Source: Janthinobacterium sp051380735 (lineage in GTDB: Bacteria > Pseudomonadota > Gammaproteobacteria > Burkholderiales > Burkholderiaceae_D). From it: DNA of 64,000 nt. The stretch spans positions 1 to 64,000 of the forward strand of contig NZ_JBNYXQ010000008.1 of the NCBI RefSeq assembly GCF_051380735.1, written 5' to 3'. The notes under the pieces are model-generated. The model had not been told where the DNA came from. It saw nothing but the letters and a program-made list of their open reading frames with translations, and ran no database searches. This document shows, one piece after another, positions 51,795 through 61,134 of the stretch (the first letter of the stretch is position 1; each line of letters starts with the position of its first letter). The position numbers were made by a program, and so were the translations under genes.

Positions 51795-53222
51795 GTGGAT
51801 CAATCGCTGAACTATAACTACAAGATCGTGAAGCAATTCGCGGTCGCTACTGTGGTATGGGGCGTCATCGGCATGCTGGTCGGCGTCATCATCGCCGCCC
51901 AACTGGCCTGGCCCGCCCTGAACCTCGACATACCGTGGCTCACTTACGGTCGTTTGCGTCCGCTGCACACGAATGCGGTCATTTTTGCATTCGGTATCTG
52001 CGGTCTGTTCGCCACCTCGTACTACGTGGTACAACGCACCTGCCAGGTGCGCCTGTTTTCGGACAAGCTGGCCGCCTTTACCTTCTGGGGCTGGCAGGCA
52101 GTCATCCTGTGCGCGGTCGTCACGCTGCCGATGGGCCTGACGCGCGGCAAGGAATACGCCGAACTGGAGTGGCCGATCACCATACTGATCGCCGTGGTCT
52201 GGATCGCCTACGCGATCGTTTTCTTCGGCACGCTGATCAAGCGCAAGGTCAAGCATATCTACGTCGCCAACTGGTTCTTCGGCGCCTACATCCTGGCCGT
52301 CACCATCCTGCACGTCGTCAATGGCGCCGTCATGCCAGCCTCGTTCACCAAGTCCTACTCGGCCTATGCCGGCGTGCAGGACGCGATGATTCAATGGTGG
52401 TACGGCCATAACGCAGTGGGCTTCATCCTGACCGCCGGCTACCTGGGCATGGTCTACTACTTCATCCCGAAACAGGCCGAGCGCCCTGTCTATTCGTATC
52501 GTCTGTCGATCGTCCACTTCTGGGCGCTGATCTTCACCTACATGTGGGCCGGCCCGCACCACCTGCACTACACGGCCTTGCCTGACTGGACCCAATCGAT
52601 CGGCATGGTGTTTTCCTTGGTGCTGCTGGCGCCAAGCTGGGGCGGCATGATCAACGGCATCATGACCCTGTCGGGCGCCTGGCACAAGCTGCGCACCGAC
52701 CCGATCCTGAAATTCATGATCGTCTCGCTGTCGTTCTACGGCATCGCCACCTTCGAAGGTCCGATGATGTCGATCAAGACCATCAACTCGCTGTCGCACT
52801 ACACCGACTGGACCGTCGCCCACGTGCACGGCGGTGCATTGGGCTGGGTCGGCTTCATCACCATGGGTTCGATCTACTACCTGCTGCCACGCGTGGCCGG
52901 CCAGACCAAAATGTACAGCACGCGCCTGATCGACGTGCACTTCTGGGTCGCCACCATCGGCATCGTGCTGTACATCGCTGCAATGTGGATCGCCGGCGTG
53001 ATGCAGGGCCTGATGTGGCGCGCGGTCAATCCGGACGGCACCCTGACCTATACCTTTGTCGAAGGCGTGAAAGCTACCTATCCGTACTACGTGGTGCGCG
53101 TGGGCGGTGGCCTCTTGTACCTGGCTGGCATGTGCGTGATGGGCTACAACACCTACATGACCTTGCGCGGCACCAAGGTGCCAGTCGCACGCATCCCGGA
53201 ACTGAACGCGGCGCACGCCTGA
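51795..53222 (+). CDS. ccoN: cbb3-type cytochrome c oxidase subunit I
   Basis: A 475-residue, 12-helix catalytic subunit of the high-affinity terminal oxidase. RLRPLHTNAVIFAFG has the low-spin heme histidine; WWYGHNAVGFILTAGYLGM is the CuB/heme b3 site block; AGPHHLHYTALPDW has the other CuB histidines; VAHVHGGALGWVGF is near the end. The start is a GTG at 51795 with AGGGAG upstream. It is the first gene of ccoNOQP-G-H under an FNR box. Confidence 0.96.
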   Translation: MDQSLNYNYKIVKQFAVATVVWGVIGMLVGVIIAAQLAWPALNLDIPWLTYGRLRPLHTNAVIFAFGICGLFATSYYVVQRTCQVRLFSDKLAAFTFWGWQAVILCAVVTLPMGLTRGKEYAELEWPITILIAVVWIAYAIVFFGTLIKRKVKHIYVANWFFGAYILAVTILHVVNGAVMPASFTKSYSAYAGVQDAMIQWWYGHNAVGFILTAGYLGMVYYFIPKQAERPVYSYRLSIVHFWALIFTYMWAGPHHLHYTALPDWTQSIGMVFSLVLLAPSWGGMINGIMTLSGAWHKLRTDPILKFMIVSLSFYGIATFEGPMMSIKTINSLSHYTDWTVAHVHGGALGWVGFITMGSIYYLLPRVAGQTKMYSTRLIDVHFWVATIGIVLYIAAMWIAGVMQGLMWRAVNPDGTLTYTFVEGVKATYPYYVVRVGGGLLYLAGMCVMGYNTYMTLRGTKVPVARIPELNAAHA

Positions 53223-53238
53223 TTGGAGCGAAAGCAAA

Positions 53239-53853
53239 ATGAAATTTTCACATGCATGGATTGAAAAAAACCCCTGGCTGCTGATAGGCCTGGTCACCCT
53301 GGTGATCAGCGTCGGCGGCGCCGTTGAAATCGTGCCGCTGTTCTTCCAGAAGAGTACCACCGAGCCGATCGCCGGTCTGAAGCCCTATTCACCACTGCGC
53401 CTGGCCGGGCGCGACATTTATGTACGCGAAGGCTGCTACAACTGCCACTCGCAGATGGTGCGTCCGCTGCGCGCGGAAACCGAGCGCTATGGCCACTATT
53501 CGGTGGCGGGCGAATTCGTCTACGACCGTCCGTTCCAGTGGGGCTCCAAGCGTACCGGTCCCGACCTGGCACGCGTCGGCGCGCGCTACAGCGATGAATG
53601 GCACCGTACCCACCTGAACAATCCGCGCGACGTGGTGCCGGAATCGAATATGCCGGCCTACCCATGGCTGGCAAAGACCAAGCTCGCGCCGGAAGACATC
53701 GTGCCGAAGATGCGCGCCCTGAAACGCCTGGGCCAGCCCTACAGCGAAGAAGAAATCAAGGCCGGTCCGGAGCAACTGAAGGACAAAACCGAAGAAGACG
53801 CCCTGGTGGCCTACCTGCAAGGCCTGGGCACATTAATCAAAACGAGGAATTAG
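53239..53853 (+). CDS. ccoO: cbb3-type cytochrome c oxidase subunit II (mono-heme)
   Basis: A 204-residue membrane-anchored cytochrome c. One N-terminal membrane segment is followed by the heme site GCYNCHSQMVRP and the axial-methionine segment ESNMPAYPWL. It receives electrons from CcoP. Spacing to ccoN is 16 bp and to ccoQ one base. Confidence 0.96.
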   Translation: MKFSHAWIEKNPWLLIGLVTLVISVGGAVEIVPLFFQKSTTEPIAGLKPYSPLRLAGRDIYVREGCYNCHSQMVRPLRAETERYGHYSVAGEFVYDRPFQWGSKRTGPDLARVGARYSDEWHRTHLNNPRDVVPESNMPAYPWLAKTKLAPEDIVPKMRALKRLGQPYSEEEIKAGPEQLKDKTEEDALVAYLQGLGTLIKTRN

Positions 53854-53854
53854 C

Positions 53855-54055
53855 ATGGCAATCGAGAACCTGTTCGACAGCGCCAGCAGCGTCATGACGG
53901 TGGTTTCCTTTACGACGTTTGTTGGCATCCTGTGGTGGACATTCAGCCGCAGCAACAAGGACTTCGACGCGGCGGCCAACCTGCCGTTCGCCGACGAGGC
54001 GCTGGACTATCCGGTGGAAGCCGGAGTGGCAAAAGAGGAGCGCAGCCATGTCTGA
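53855..54055 (+). CDS. ccoQ: cbb3-type oxidase small subunit
   Basis: A 66-residue protein with one membrane span (VVSFTTFVGILWWTFS) and an acidic tail (FADEALDYPVEAG). This is the CcoQ/FixQ family, which stabilises the complex. The last 8 bases overlap ccoP. Confidence 0.92.
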   Translation: MAIENLFDSASSVMTVVSFTTFVGILWWTFSRSNKDFDAAANLPFADEALDYPVEAGVAKEERSHV

Positions 54056-54974
54056 CTTTACCAGTGGTTTCTGGAATATTTACATTGTCGTGCTGTCCCT
54101 GCTGGGCATTATCGGTTGCGCCGTACTGCTGTACTCGCAGTCGAAAGTGAAGGTATTGCCGGGCGCACCGGCCGACGGCACCACCGGCCACGTGTGGGAT
54201 GAGGACCTGACGGAGTTGAACACGCCGATGCCGCGCTGGTGGATGTGGCTGTTCTACATCACCATCGTGTTTGCGCTGGCGTATCTGTTCCTGTATCCGG
54301 GCCTGGGCACTTATGCCGGCAAGCTGGGCTGGAAATCGTCGGGCCAGTACGAGCAGGAGCTGAAAAAGGCCGAAGCCGATTACGGTCCCCTGTTCGACAA
54401 GTACCTGAAACAGGACCTGAAAACCGTGGCTGCCGATCCGCAGGCTAACGCCATCGGCCAGCGTCTGTTCCTGACCTACTGCGCGCAGTGCCATGGCTCG
54501 GATGCACGCGGCAACAAGGGTTTTCCCAACCTGACCGACAAGGACTGGCTGTATGGCGGCGACCCGGACATCATCAAGACCACCATCATGCACGGCCGTA
54601 ACGGCATCATGCCGCCGATGGGCGCCGCGCTCGGTTCGGAGCAGGATGTGGAGAATGTCGCGCACTATGTGCTGAGCCTGTCGGGTTCGACCTCGGACCC
54701 AGTCAAATCGGTACTGGGCAAGGCCAAGTTCGGCGCCTGCATGGCCTGCCATGGCGCCGACGCCAAGGGCAACCAGCAACTCGGTGCACCGAACCTGACC
54801 GACAAGATCTGGCTGTACGGCGGCAGTGCCGACACCATCATGGAAACCATCCGCAAGGGCCGCAACAACCAGATGCCCGCCTTCGGTGACTTCCTTGGCG
54901 AGTCGAAAGTGCATGTGCTGTCGGCGTATATCTGGAGCCTGTCCAACCCTCAGCCTGCAGTTCCCGTGAAATAA
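54048..54974 (+). CDS. ccoP: cbb3-type cytochrome c oxidase subunit III (di-heme)
   Basis: A 308-residue membrane-anchored di-heme cytochrome. Two N-terminal membrane segments surround GHVWDEDLTELNTPMPRWW. Two cytochrome c domains carry CAQCH and CMACH, each followed by a FPNLTDKDWLYGG or APNLTDKIWLYGG repeat. The start at 54048 overlaps ccoQ by 8 bases, which rules out the longer upstream frame from 53919. Confidence 0.95.
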   Translation: MSDFTSGFWNIYIVVLSLLGIIGCAVLLYSQSKVKVLPGAPADGTTGHVWDEDLTELNTPMPRWWMWLFYITIVFALAYLFLYPGLGTYAGKLGWKSSGQYEQELKKAEADYGPLFDKYLKQDLKTVAADPQANAIGQRLFLTYCAQCHGSDARGNKGFPNLTDKDWLYGGDPDIIKTTIMHGRNGIMPPMGAALGSEQDVENVAHYVLSLSGSTSDPVKSVLGKAKFGACMACHGADAKGNQQLGAPNLTDKIWLYGGSADTIMETIRKGRNNQMPAFGDFLGESKVHVLSAYIWSLSNPQPAVPVK

Positions 54975-54978
54975 TGTA

Positions 54979-56370
54979 ATGGAACCCCAAGTCATCAAGA
55001 TGTATGCGGCCCGCGAGCAGATCTACCCTCGCGAGGCCAAAGGACGCTATGCAACATGGCGCTGGGTGTGCGTCTGGCTCACCCAACTGGCGTTCTACGG
55101 CTTGCCGTGGTTCAACTGGAACGGCAGGCAAGCCCTGCTGTTCGACCTGACCACGCGCAAGTTCTACATTTTCGGCGTGGTGCTGTGGCCGCAGGATTTC
55201 ATCTATCTGGCGGCCCTGCTGATCATCTCGGCGTATCTGCTGTTCCTCGTCACTGCAATTGCCGGGCGCGTCTGGTGCGGTTTTTCGTGCCCGCAAACGG
55301 TGTACACGGAAATCTTCCTGTGGGTCGAACGCAAAATCGAAGGCACGCGCAGCGCGCGCATGGCGCTAGACCGCCAGGGCCCTTCGCTGCGCAAGACCGG
55401 CAAAAAGGTGGCCAAGCATCTGGTGTGGGGCGCGATCGCCCTGTGGACAGGGTTTACCTTCGTCGGCTACTTCACGCCGATCCAGGACCTGGTACATGAA
55501 GTGCGAACCTTCAATTTCGGTCCCTGGGAATGGTTCTGGATCCTGTTCTACAGCCTGGCCACCTACGGCAACGCGGGCTGGCTGCGCGAACAGGTGTGCA
55601 AATACATGTGTCCGTATGCGCGCTTCCAGAGCGCCATGTTCGACCAGGACACCCTGATCATCACCTATGATGAAAAACGCGGCGAACCACGCGGCGCGCT
55701 GAGCAAGAAAGCCGCCAGGGACGGCACGCAAACCAAATTGGGCGACTGTATCGACTGCACACTGTGCGTACAGGTATGCCCGACCGGCATCGATATCCGC
55801 AAGGGCCTGCAGTATGAATGCATCGGCTGCGCCGCCTGCGTCGACGCCTGCAACAGCGTGATGGACAAGGTCGAGCGGCCGCGCGGGCTGATCCGCTACA
55901 GCACCGACCATGCGATGGAAAACAACTTCAATTCGCAGCAGATCCGCCGGCGCGCCATGCGGCCGCGCGTACTGATCTACACCACGATCCTGGCACTGAT
56001 CGTCACCGCCGTGTGTACCTCGCTGTTCCTGCGCACGCCCTTGAAAATGGACGTGATCCGCGACCGTGGCTCGATGGGCCGCGAAGTGGAAGACGGCATG
56101 ATCGAAAACGTGTATCGCCTGCAGATCATGAATACTTCCGAACAGCAGCAGCACTTCAAAATTGCCGTCTCGGGCCTGCCCGGACTGACCCTGTTGACGC
56201 GCGAGGAAGTGACCCTGCAGCCGACCGAAACGCTGGGCTGGCCGGTACGTTTGCGCGTGCCGCACGGTGTCGGAGAAAAAGGTTCGAACAAGATCCAGAT
56301 CGAGCTGCAATCACTCGACGAGCCGTCATTGCATGTACGCGAGAGCGCGGTGTTTATCGTGCCGCGTTAA
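54979..56370 (+). CDS. ccoG: cbb3 assembly protein CcoG (FixG-like ferredoxin)
   Basis: A 463-residue membrane protein with four or five segments, two 4Fe-4S motifs (CIDCTLCVQVCP and CIGCAACVDACN), and a C-terminal Ig-like periplasmic domain. VWCGFSCPQTVYTEIFLWVE and CKYMCPYARFQ are family blocks. It reduces copper for insertion into cbb3 oxidase. It lies 4 bp after ccoP. A repeat-rich gap of 141 bp separates it from ccoH. Confidence 0.94.
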   Translation: MEPQVIKMYAAREQIYPREAKGRYATWRWVCVWLTQLAFYGLPWFNWNGRQALLFDLTTRKFYIFGVVLWPQDFIYLAALLIISAYLLFLVTAIAGRVWCGFSCPQTVYTEIFLWVERKIEGTRSARMALDRQGPSLRKTGKKVAKHLVWGAIALWTGFTFVGYFTPIQDLVHEVRTFNFGPWEWFWILFYSLATYGNAGWLREQVCKYMCPYARFQSAMFDQDTLIITYDEKRGEPRGALSKKAARDGTQTKLGDCIDCTLCVQVCPTGIDIRKGLQYECIGCAACVDACNSVMDKVERPRGLIRYSTDHAMENNFNSQQIRRRAMRPRVLIYTTILALIVTAVCTSLFLRTPLKMDVIRDRGSMGREVEDGMIENVYRLQIMNTSEQQQHFKIAVSGLPGLTLLTREEVTLQPTETLGWPVRLRVPHGVGEKGSNKIQIELQSLDEPSLHVRESAVFIVPR

Positions 56371-56374
56371 ACAA

Positions 56375-56401
56375 GGGGTCGGACCCTGCAGGTCCGACCC
56401 C
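56375..56401. repeat. Hairpin repeat, GGGGTCGGACC copy
   Basis: GGGGTCGGACC (56375-56385) pairs perfectly with GGTCCGACCCC (56391-56401) around CTGCA, just after ccoG. It is one member of a dispersed palindrome family built on GGGGTC-N-GACC in this window. Confidence 0.75.
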
Positions 56402-56473
56402 AGCCTTTTGCTTGCTTACCCTAAACATAAAGCTGGCCTCAAACCCCAGCCTTCATCCACTCAACGTAAAGCT

Positions 56474-56500
56474 GGGGTCAGACCCAACGGGTCTGACCCC
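56474..56500. repeat. Hairpin repeat, GGGGTCAGACCC copy
   Basis: GGGGTCAGACCC (56474-56485) pairs perfectly with GGGTCTGACCCC (56489-56500) around AAC, 11 bp before the ccoH start. Between the two copies lie shorter pieces of the same theme (AAAGCTGG and CCCCAGCC), as if the repeat had been duplicated and decayed. Confidence 0.78.
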
Positions 56501-56511
56501 GGGAGATAAAA

Positions 56512-57036
56512 ATGTCCAAGACTGTCAAACTGCAAGCTCCCGTCGCCCCCTGGTACAAGCACCGCTGGCCGTGGCTGCTGATGATCGGCCCGGGCTTGTC
56601 GGTCGTCGTCGGCAGCTTTATGGGGTATATCGCGTTTACGCAACCCGATGCGCTGGTGGTGGGCGACTACTACAAGCAGGGCAAGGCGATCAATCAGGAC
56701 CTGCGCCGCGATACGGTGGCCAGCAACCTGGCGATGGACACCAGCCTTGCCTACGACGTGGCGCAATCGCGCATCACCGGTTCCGTGCACAGCTTTGGCA
56801 AGGCTTACCAGCAGCCCTTGCTGCTGCACCTGGCGCACGCGACCTTGCCGGAAAAAGACATCCGGCTGATGGTGCAGCCCGATGCGGACGGCAATTTCTC
56901 GGTCTCGCTGCCGATGCTCGAGCGCAGCCGCTGGCAGGTACTGGTGGAAGACGGCAAGCGCGAATGGCGCCTGTCGGGAATCTGGACCTGGCCGGCCCAG
57001 CGCGACATCAGCTTGCGTGCCGACAGCGAACTGTAA
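56512..57036 (+). CDS. ccoH: cbb3 assembly protein CcoH (FixH family)
   Basis: A 174-residue membrane protein with one N-terminal segment (RWPWLLMIGPGLSVVVGSFMGYIAF after WYKH) and a periplasmic FixH domain. PDALVVGDYYKQGKAINQDL is the family signature. It supports assembly or stability of cbb3 oxidase. Its stop codon directly abuts the stop of fnr on the other strand. Confidence 0.9.
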   Translation: MSKTVKLQAPVAPWYKHRWPWLLMIGPGLSVVVGSFMGYIAFTQPDALVVGDYYKQGKAINQDLRRDTVASNLAMDTSLAYDVAQSRITGSVHSFGKAYQQPLLLHLAHATLPEKDIRLMVQPDADGNFSVSLPMLERSRWQVLVEDGKREWRLSGIWTWPAQRDISLRADSEL

Positions 57037-57795
57037 TTATTTGCAGACGTCGGTACCGGCCGTAATCGCCTTCAGTCTGGCCGGCTGCAGGATTTCAATC
57101 TCGCGGTTCGATACGCTCAGCCAGCCTTCCTTCTTGAATTTGGACAGCAGCCGGCTGATGCTCTCGATCGTCAGGCCCAGGTAGTTGCCGATTTCCTCGC
57201 GCGACATGCGCAGCTGGAATTTGCTGCCCGAGTAACCGCGCGCTTCATAGCGCGAGGCCAGGTTGACGATAAAGGCGGCAAAACGCTGGGTCGCCTGCAT
57301 ATTGCCCAGCAAGAGCATCACGCTTTGCTCGCGCGTGATTTCCTGGCTCATCATGCGGTGGAAATGGCGCAGCAGGGTTGGCATATTGCCCAGCAATTGC
57401 TCCAGGCTGGAAAATGGAATTTCGCACACTTCACTGTCTTCCAGCGCCACCGCATTGCAATGATGGCGGTCGGCGCTGATGGCGTCCATGCCCAGCAATT
57501 CGCCGGCCATCTGGAACCCCGTCACCTGTTCCTCTCCACCGGGATTGATCTGGTAGGTCTTGAAGTGGCCAAGGCGGATCGCATACAGGTTCTGGAACGC
57601 GTCGCCAATGCGGAACAGCGAGGCACCGCGCAACACCTTGCGGCGCCGTCCGATGATCTGGTCGAGGCGGTCCATGTCGCCCACATCCAAGCCCATCGGC
57701 AAGCAAAGCTGGTGCATGCTGCAAGTGGCGCAGCGCGCACGCAGCGCTTCAACGCTCACGATGGGCAGAGTTGGGGACAATAGATCAGGTGTCAT
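57037..57795 (-). CDS. fnr: FNR-family oxygen-sensing regulator
   Basis: A 252-residue CRP/FNR regulator. The oxygen-sensing cysteines are C22, C25, C31 and C113, the FNR pattern for a 4Fe-4S cluster. A cyclic-nucleotide-binding-like fold is followed by the HTH EEIGNYLGLTIESISRLLSKF, where E, S and R are the residues that read TTGAT boxes. It can therefore bind the boxes at 44945 and 51715. It converges on ccoH with no gap and diverges from the hybrid kinase gene. No FNR box was seen in its own upstream region. Confidence 0.96.
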   Translation of the reverse strand: MTPDLLSPTLPIVSVEALRARCATCSMHQLCLPMGLDVGDMDRLDQIIGRRRKVLRGASLFRIGDAFQNLYAIRLGHFKTYQINPGGEEQVTGFQMAGELLGMDAISADRHHCNAVALEDSEVCEIPFSSLEQLLGNMPTLLRHFHRMMSQEITREQSVMLLLGNMQATQRFAAFIVNLASRYEARGYSGSKFQLRMSREEIGNYLGLTIESISRLLSKFKKEGWLSVSNREIEILQPARLKAITAGTDVCK

Positions 57796-57997
57796 TGCGT
57801 ATACCTTTAAGAAAATACAACAACGAGTTTACTGCATTCAGGGTTGCCGTGTGCCAATTTCGGTGAAATGCCGGCATTAAATCACTTTCTTCCTTTATTT
57901 TCATGGCAACTGCGCCACAAGCTGGTGCTTGCCAAGTTGCCGCTTTGCTAGGAGAATTCCTGACAACATACATGCCGCATGCCAAGCAAAGGAAAAT

Positions 57998-60900
57998 ATG
58001 AAGCCTCTCGGCATCAAAGCAAAAGTCGCGCTGGCGACCAGCCTTACTTCGGTCGCCATGATTGCCCTGGTCACACTGGTACAAGTGCAACGCATGCGCG
58101 ATGATTTCACCAAGGTACTGCTGAGCCAGCAAACGGCCATGATATCCCGCACGGCAGAAGAGCTCGATGACAAGCTCGGCATGCTGCTCGACGTCATCAC
58201 CGAAACGGCGCGCCGCCAGCCGGCCGCACTGATGGCGCAGCCGGCCCAGTTGCGCCAGTACTATGAACAGCGCGCCATGCTGGCTCTGTTCGACGACGTG
58301 CTGGTGCTCGATACGCGCGGCAAGCTGGTCAGCGATGTGCCGGAATTGCAGGAGCGCAGCGCTCTCGATGTCAGCGACCGCCCGTATTTCCAGACCGTCA
58401 TGCGCACCCGCAAGGCCATGATCACCGAGCCGATGCTGGGCAAGACCAGCGGCATGCCGATCGTGCAGATGGTCGCGCCCGTGCTGGACAAGAACGGCGA
58501 GATAGCCGGCCTGGTGGTCGGCGTGCTGCGCCTGTACAAGGACAACCTGCTGGGCGACCTGCGCACTGCCAAGGTGGGCAAGAACGGCTATTACTTCATA
58601 CTGACTCGCGGCAAGGTGCCGCGGTATGTGCTGCACCCGGAGACCGCCAAGCTGCTGCAACCGCGCGTCGGCCCCGCCAGCAGTGACGAAGGCAGCACGG
58701 TCAGCAACAACAGCAGCGGCGTCAGGGCGGTCAACAGCTTCAAACAGCTGAAATCGGTGAACTGGCTGCTGGCCGCCTCGCTGCCGATTGACGATGCATT
58801 TGAACCGTTCGACGGCGTGCTGTACCGGCTGGTGCTGTGGAGCGCCTGCGCCTCGCTGCTGGCGGCACTGGTATTGGGCTGGGTCACGGTGCGCCTGCTG
58901 TCGCCACTGGTGCGCTTGCGCGACACCCTGCTGGCACTGCGCAGCAGCAACCAGCGTTTCACGCCGCTGCCGGTCGAGCAGCGCGACGAAATCGGCGAAC
59001 TGACGGCGGCCTTCAACAGCCTGATGAGCGAGCGCGACCGCCTGCAGCAGGAAGTGGAAGCACGCGCCAGGGAACTTGAAGACGAGCGCGACCGCGCCGA
59101 AGCGGCCAACTGCGCAAAAAGCGATTTCGTTGCCAACATGAGCCATGAAATCCGCACGCCCCTGAACGCCGTGCTGGGCATGGTGTATCTGCTCGGTAAT
59201 ACCAAACTCAATACGGAACAGCGCAAATACCTGACCATGGTGCGCGTGGCTGGCCAGTCGCTGCTGGGCATCCTCAACGACGTGCTCGATTTTTCCAAGA
59301 TCGAGGCACGCCGCATGGACCTGTCGCCGGTCGAATTCGATCTCGACGAGGTGATGAATACCCTGGCCACCACCATGACCATGAACGCCGGCGAGAAGGA
59401 GCTGGAACTGGCGATCGCAGTCGAGTCGGACGTGCCGCGCCGGCTGGTCGGCGACGCCCAGCGCCTGCAGCAGATCCTCGTCAACCTGGCCGGCAACGCC
59501 ATCAAATTTACCGCCAGCGGGGAAGTGGTGGTGGCCATTAGCCTGGCAGAACAGACTGCTGACAAAGCCTGGCTGCGCTTCGAAGTGCGCGATACCGGCA
59601 TCGGCATGACGCCGCAGCAGCAGGAACAATTATTTACCGCCTTCTCGCAGGGCGACCAGAGCATCACGCGCCGCTTCGGCGGCACCGGCCTGGGGCTGGC
59701 CATCAGCAAGCACCTGATCCACATGATGGGCGGCGATATCGCCGTGGCCAGCAGCGAAGGCAAGGGCAGCCGCTTCTGGTTCAGCGTGCCATTCGAGGCT
59801 TTGGCGCAGCCGAACGAAGAGCGGCGCACACCGGCGCTGGGCCACTTGCGCCTGCTGGTGGCAGACGACAACCGCACCACGCGCGAACTGATCGTCAAGC
59901 TGATCGAAGCGTGGGGCTGGGCCGCCGACGAAGTCGACTCGGGCTTTGCCGCCATCGAACTGTACCGCGAGCGCCTGGAGCAGCAGCAACCGTATGACGT
60001 GGTGCTGGCCGACTGGCACATGCCGGTGATGGACGGCCTGGCCACGGCCAAGGCGATACGCCAGGCGGCCAGCGGCCAGCGCCAGCCGATCGTGGTGATG
60101 GTCAACGCGTTTGCGCGCAACCACCTGGAAGAAATCTCGAGCGCGGCCGAAGCCGACGTGGTGCTGATGAAGCCGATTACCGGGTCGAGCCTGTTCGACG
60201 CGCTGCACCAGGCCTTGAGCGCCAAGCAGGATGGCGAACAGCATATCGCACTGCAGCAGAGCGGCAATGAACTGGCTGGCGTGCACTTTTTGCTGGTGGA
60301 AGACAACCCTCTGAACCAGGCGGTAGCGCGCGGCATCCTGGAGCACATGGGTGCCACGCTGGACGTGGTTGGCGATGGCCTGCTGGCCGTCGAGCGCCTG
60401 CGCGCGGAGGCACCACGCTACGACATCGTGCTGATGGACATGCAGATGCCGGTAATGGACGGCTTCAGCGCCACCCACATTATCCGCACCGAACTGCGTC
60501 TGAACCTGCCCGTGATCGCCATGACGGCCGGTGTGCTGGCCTCCGAACGCGAACGCTGCATGACGGCCGGCATTACCGACTTTATCGCCAAACCGGTAGT
60601 GGTGGAAGAGATGATGGAAGTGATCAGCCGGCACCTGCCCGGGCGGCCATCCGCGCCCATTGCCACGCCGGCGGTGACCTTCGACGAGGAAGTGTTTTCC
60701 ATGGCCACACTGATGCGCGTGATGGGCAAGGACGCCAAGGGCAGGGCGGTGCTGCGGCGCATGGTGGAAGACGCGCTGAACAAAGGCATGACGCCGCTGC
60801 ACAATGCCGAGCAAGCGTGGCAGGCCGGCCGCCACAGCGAGGTGGCGCGCATTCTGCACGCCCTGCGCGGCTCGGTGGGTACCCTGGGCACCAAGCGCCT

Positions 60901-61042
60901 GATACGCGCTTCGCTGGCCACCGAGCAAGCCATCGACGAAGGCCGCCACGACGAGGTGCCGGCGCTGCTGGCGCAAACGATGCTGGAACTGGAGCAGGTG
61001 CTGGCGGCCGCTGCCGACTGGCTGGGGCGGCTGGAGGATTAA
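57998..61042 (+). CDS. Hybrid sensor histidine kinase (Cache-HAMP-HisKA-REC-REC-HPt)
   Basis: A 1014-residue sensor kinase. N-terminal membrane segment (residues 8-28), a periplasmic double-Cache domain (about 40-270), a second segment (about 285-305), HAMP, and a short coiled coil lead to HisKA with SHEIRTPLNAVLGM. HATPase blocks follow (NLAGNAIKFTASGE, DTGIGM, FGGTGLGLAIS). Two receiver domains come next (VLADWHMPVMDG and VLMDMQMPVMDG, both with the phospho-Asp), and a C-terminal HPt (RILHALRGSVGTLG, with the histidine). All phosphorelay sites are intact. No DNA-binding partner is adjacent, so the target is unknown. The start at 57998 follows AAGGAAAA. Confidence 0.92.
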   Translation: MKPLGIKAKVALATSLTSVAMIALVTLVQVQRMRDDFTKVLLSQQTAMISRTAEELDDKLGMLLDVITETARRQPAALMAQPAQLRQYYEQRAMLALFDDVLVLDTRGKLVSDVPELQERSALDVSDRPYFQTVMRTRKAMITEPMLGKTSGMPIVQMVAPVLDKNGEIAGLVVGVLRLYKDNLLGDLRTAKVGKNGYYFILTRGKVPRYVLHPETAKLLQPRVGPASSDEGSTVSNNSSGVRAVNSFKQLKSVNWLLAASLPIDDAFEPFDGVLYRLVLWSACASLLAALVLGWVTVRLLSPLVRLRDTLLALRSSNQRFTPLPVEQRDEIGELTAAFNSLMSERDRLQQEVEARARELEDERDRAEAANCAKSDFVANMSHEIRTPLNAVLGMVYLLGNTKLNTEQRKYLTMVRVAGQSLLGILNDVLDFSKIEARRMDLSPVEFDLDEVMNTLATTMTMNAGEKELELAIAVESDVPRRLVGDAQRLQQILVNLAGNAIKFTASGEVVVAISLAEQTADKAWLRFEVRDTGIGMTPQQQEQLFTAFSQGDQSITRRFGGTGLGLAISKHLIHMMGGDIAVASSEGKGSRFWFSVPFEALAQPNEERRTPALGHLRLLVADDNRTTRELIVKLIEAWGWAADEVDSGFAAIELYRERLEQQQPYDVVLADWHMPVMDGLATAKAIRQAASGQRQPIVVMVNAFARNHLEEISSAAEADVVLMKPITGSSLFDALHQALSAKQDGEQHIALQQSGNELAGVHFLLVEDNPLNQAVARGILEHMGATLDVVGDGLLAVERLRAEAPRYDIVLMDMQMPVMDGFSATHIIRTELRLNLPVIAMTAGVLASERERCMTAGITDFIAKPVVVEEMMEVISRHLPGRPSAPIATPAVTFDEEVFSMATLMRVMGKDAKGRAVLRRMVEDALNKGMTPLHNAEQAWQAGRHSEVARILHALRGSVGTLGTKRLIRASLATEQAIDEGRHDEVPALLAQTMLELEQVLAAAADWLGRLED

Positions 61043-61055
61043 TTAACCCAAACCT

Positions 61056-61119
61056 GGGGTCAGACCCTCAATGCCGCTAACTCAGAGGCTTGCGCTGCCA
61101 GTCGAGGGGGTCTGACCCC
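61056..61119. repeat. Hairpin repeat with long loop, GGGGTCAGACCC copy
   Basis: GGGGTCAGACCC (61056-61067) and its complement GGGTCTGACCCC (61108-61119) are the same 12-mers as at 56474-56500 but are separated by 40 bases. The element lies exactly between the convergent ends of the hybrid kinase gene and modE, where it could act as a two-way terminator. Confidence 0.72.
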
Positions 61120-61134
61120 GGCAGTAACACGGTC

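Noticed and set aside
49617..53360. Open frames of 539 and 536 codons opposite ccoI and ccoN
   Set aside because: Both are shadows of conserved genes with His/Gln/Arg-biased composition and no ribosome sites.
57785..60976. Long minus-strand frames opposite the hybrid kinase (614, 588 and 448 codons)
   Set aside because: They overlap each other and a convincing kinase gene, so at most one strand codes; the kinase has all motifs.
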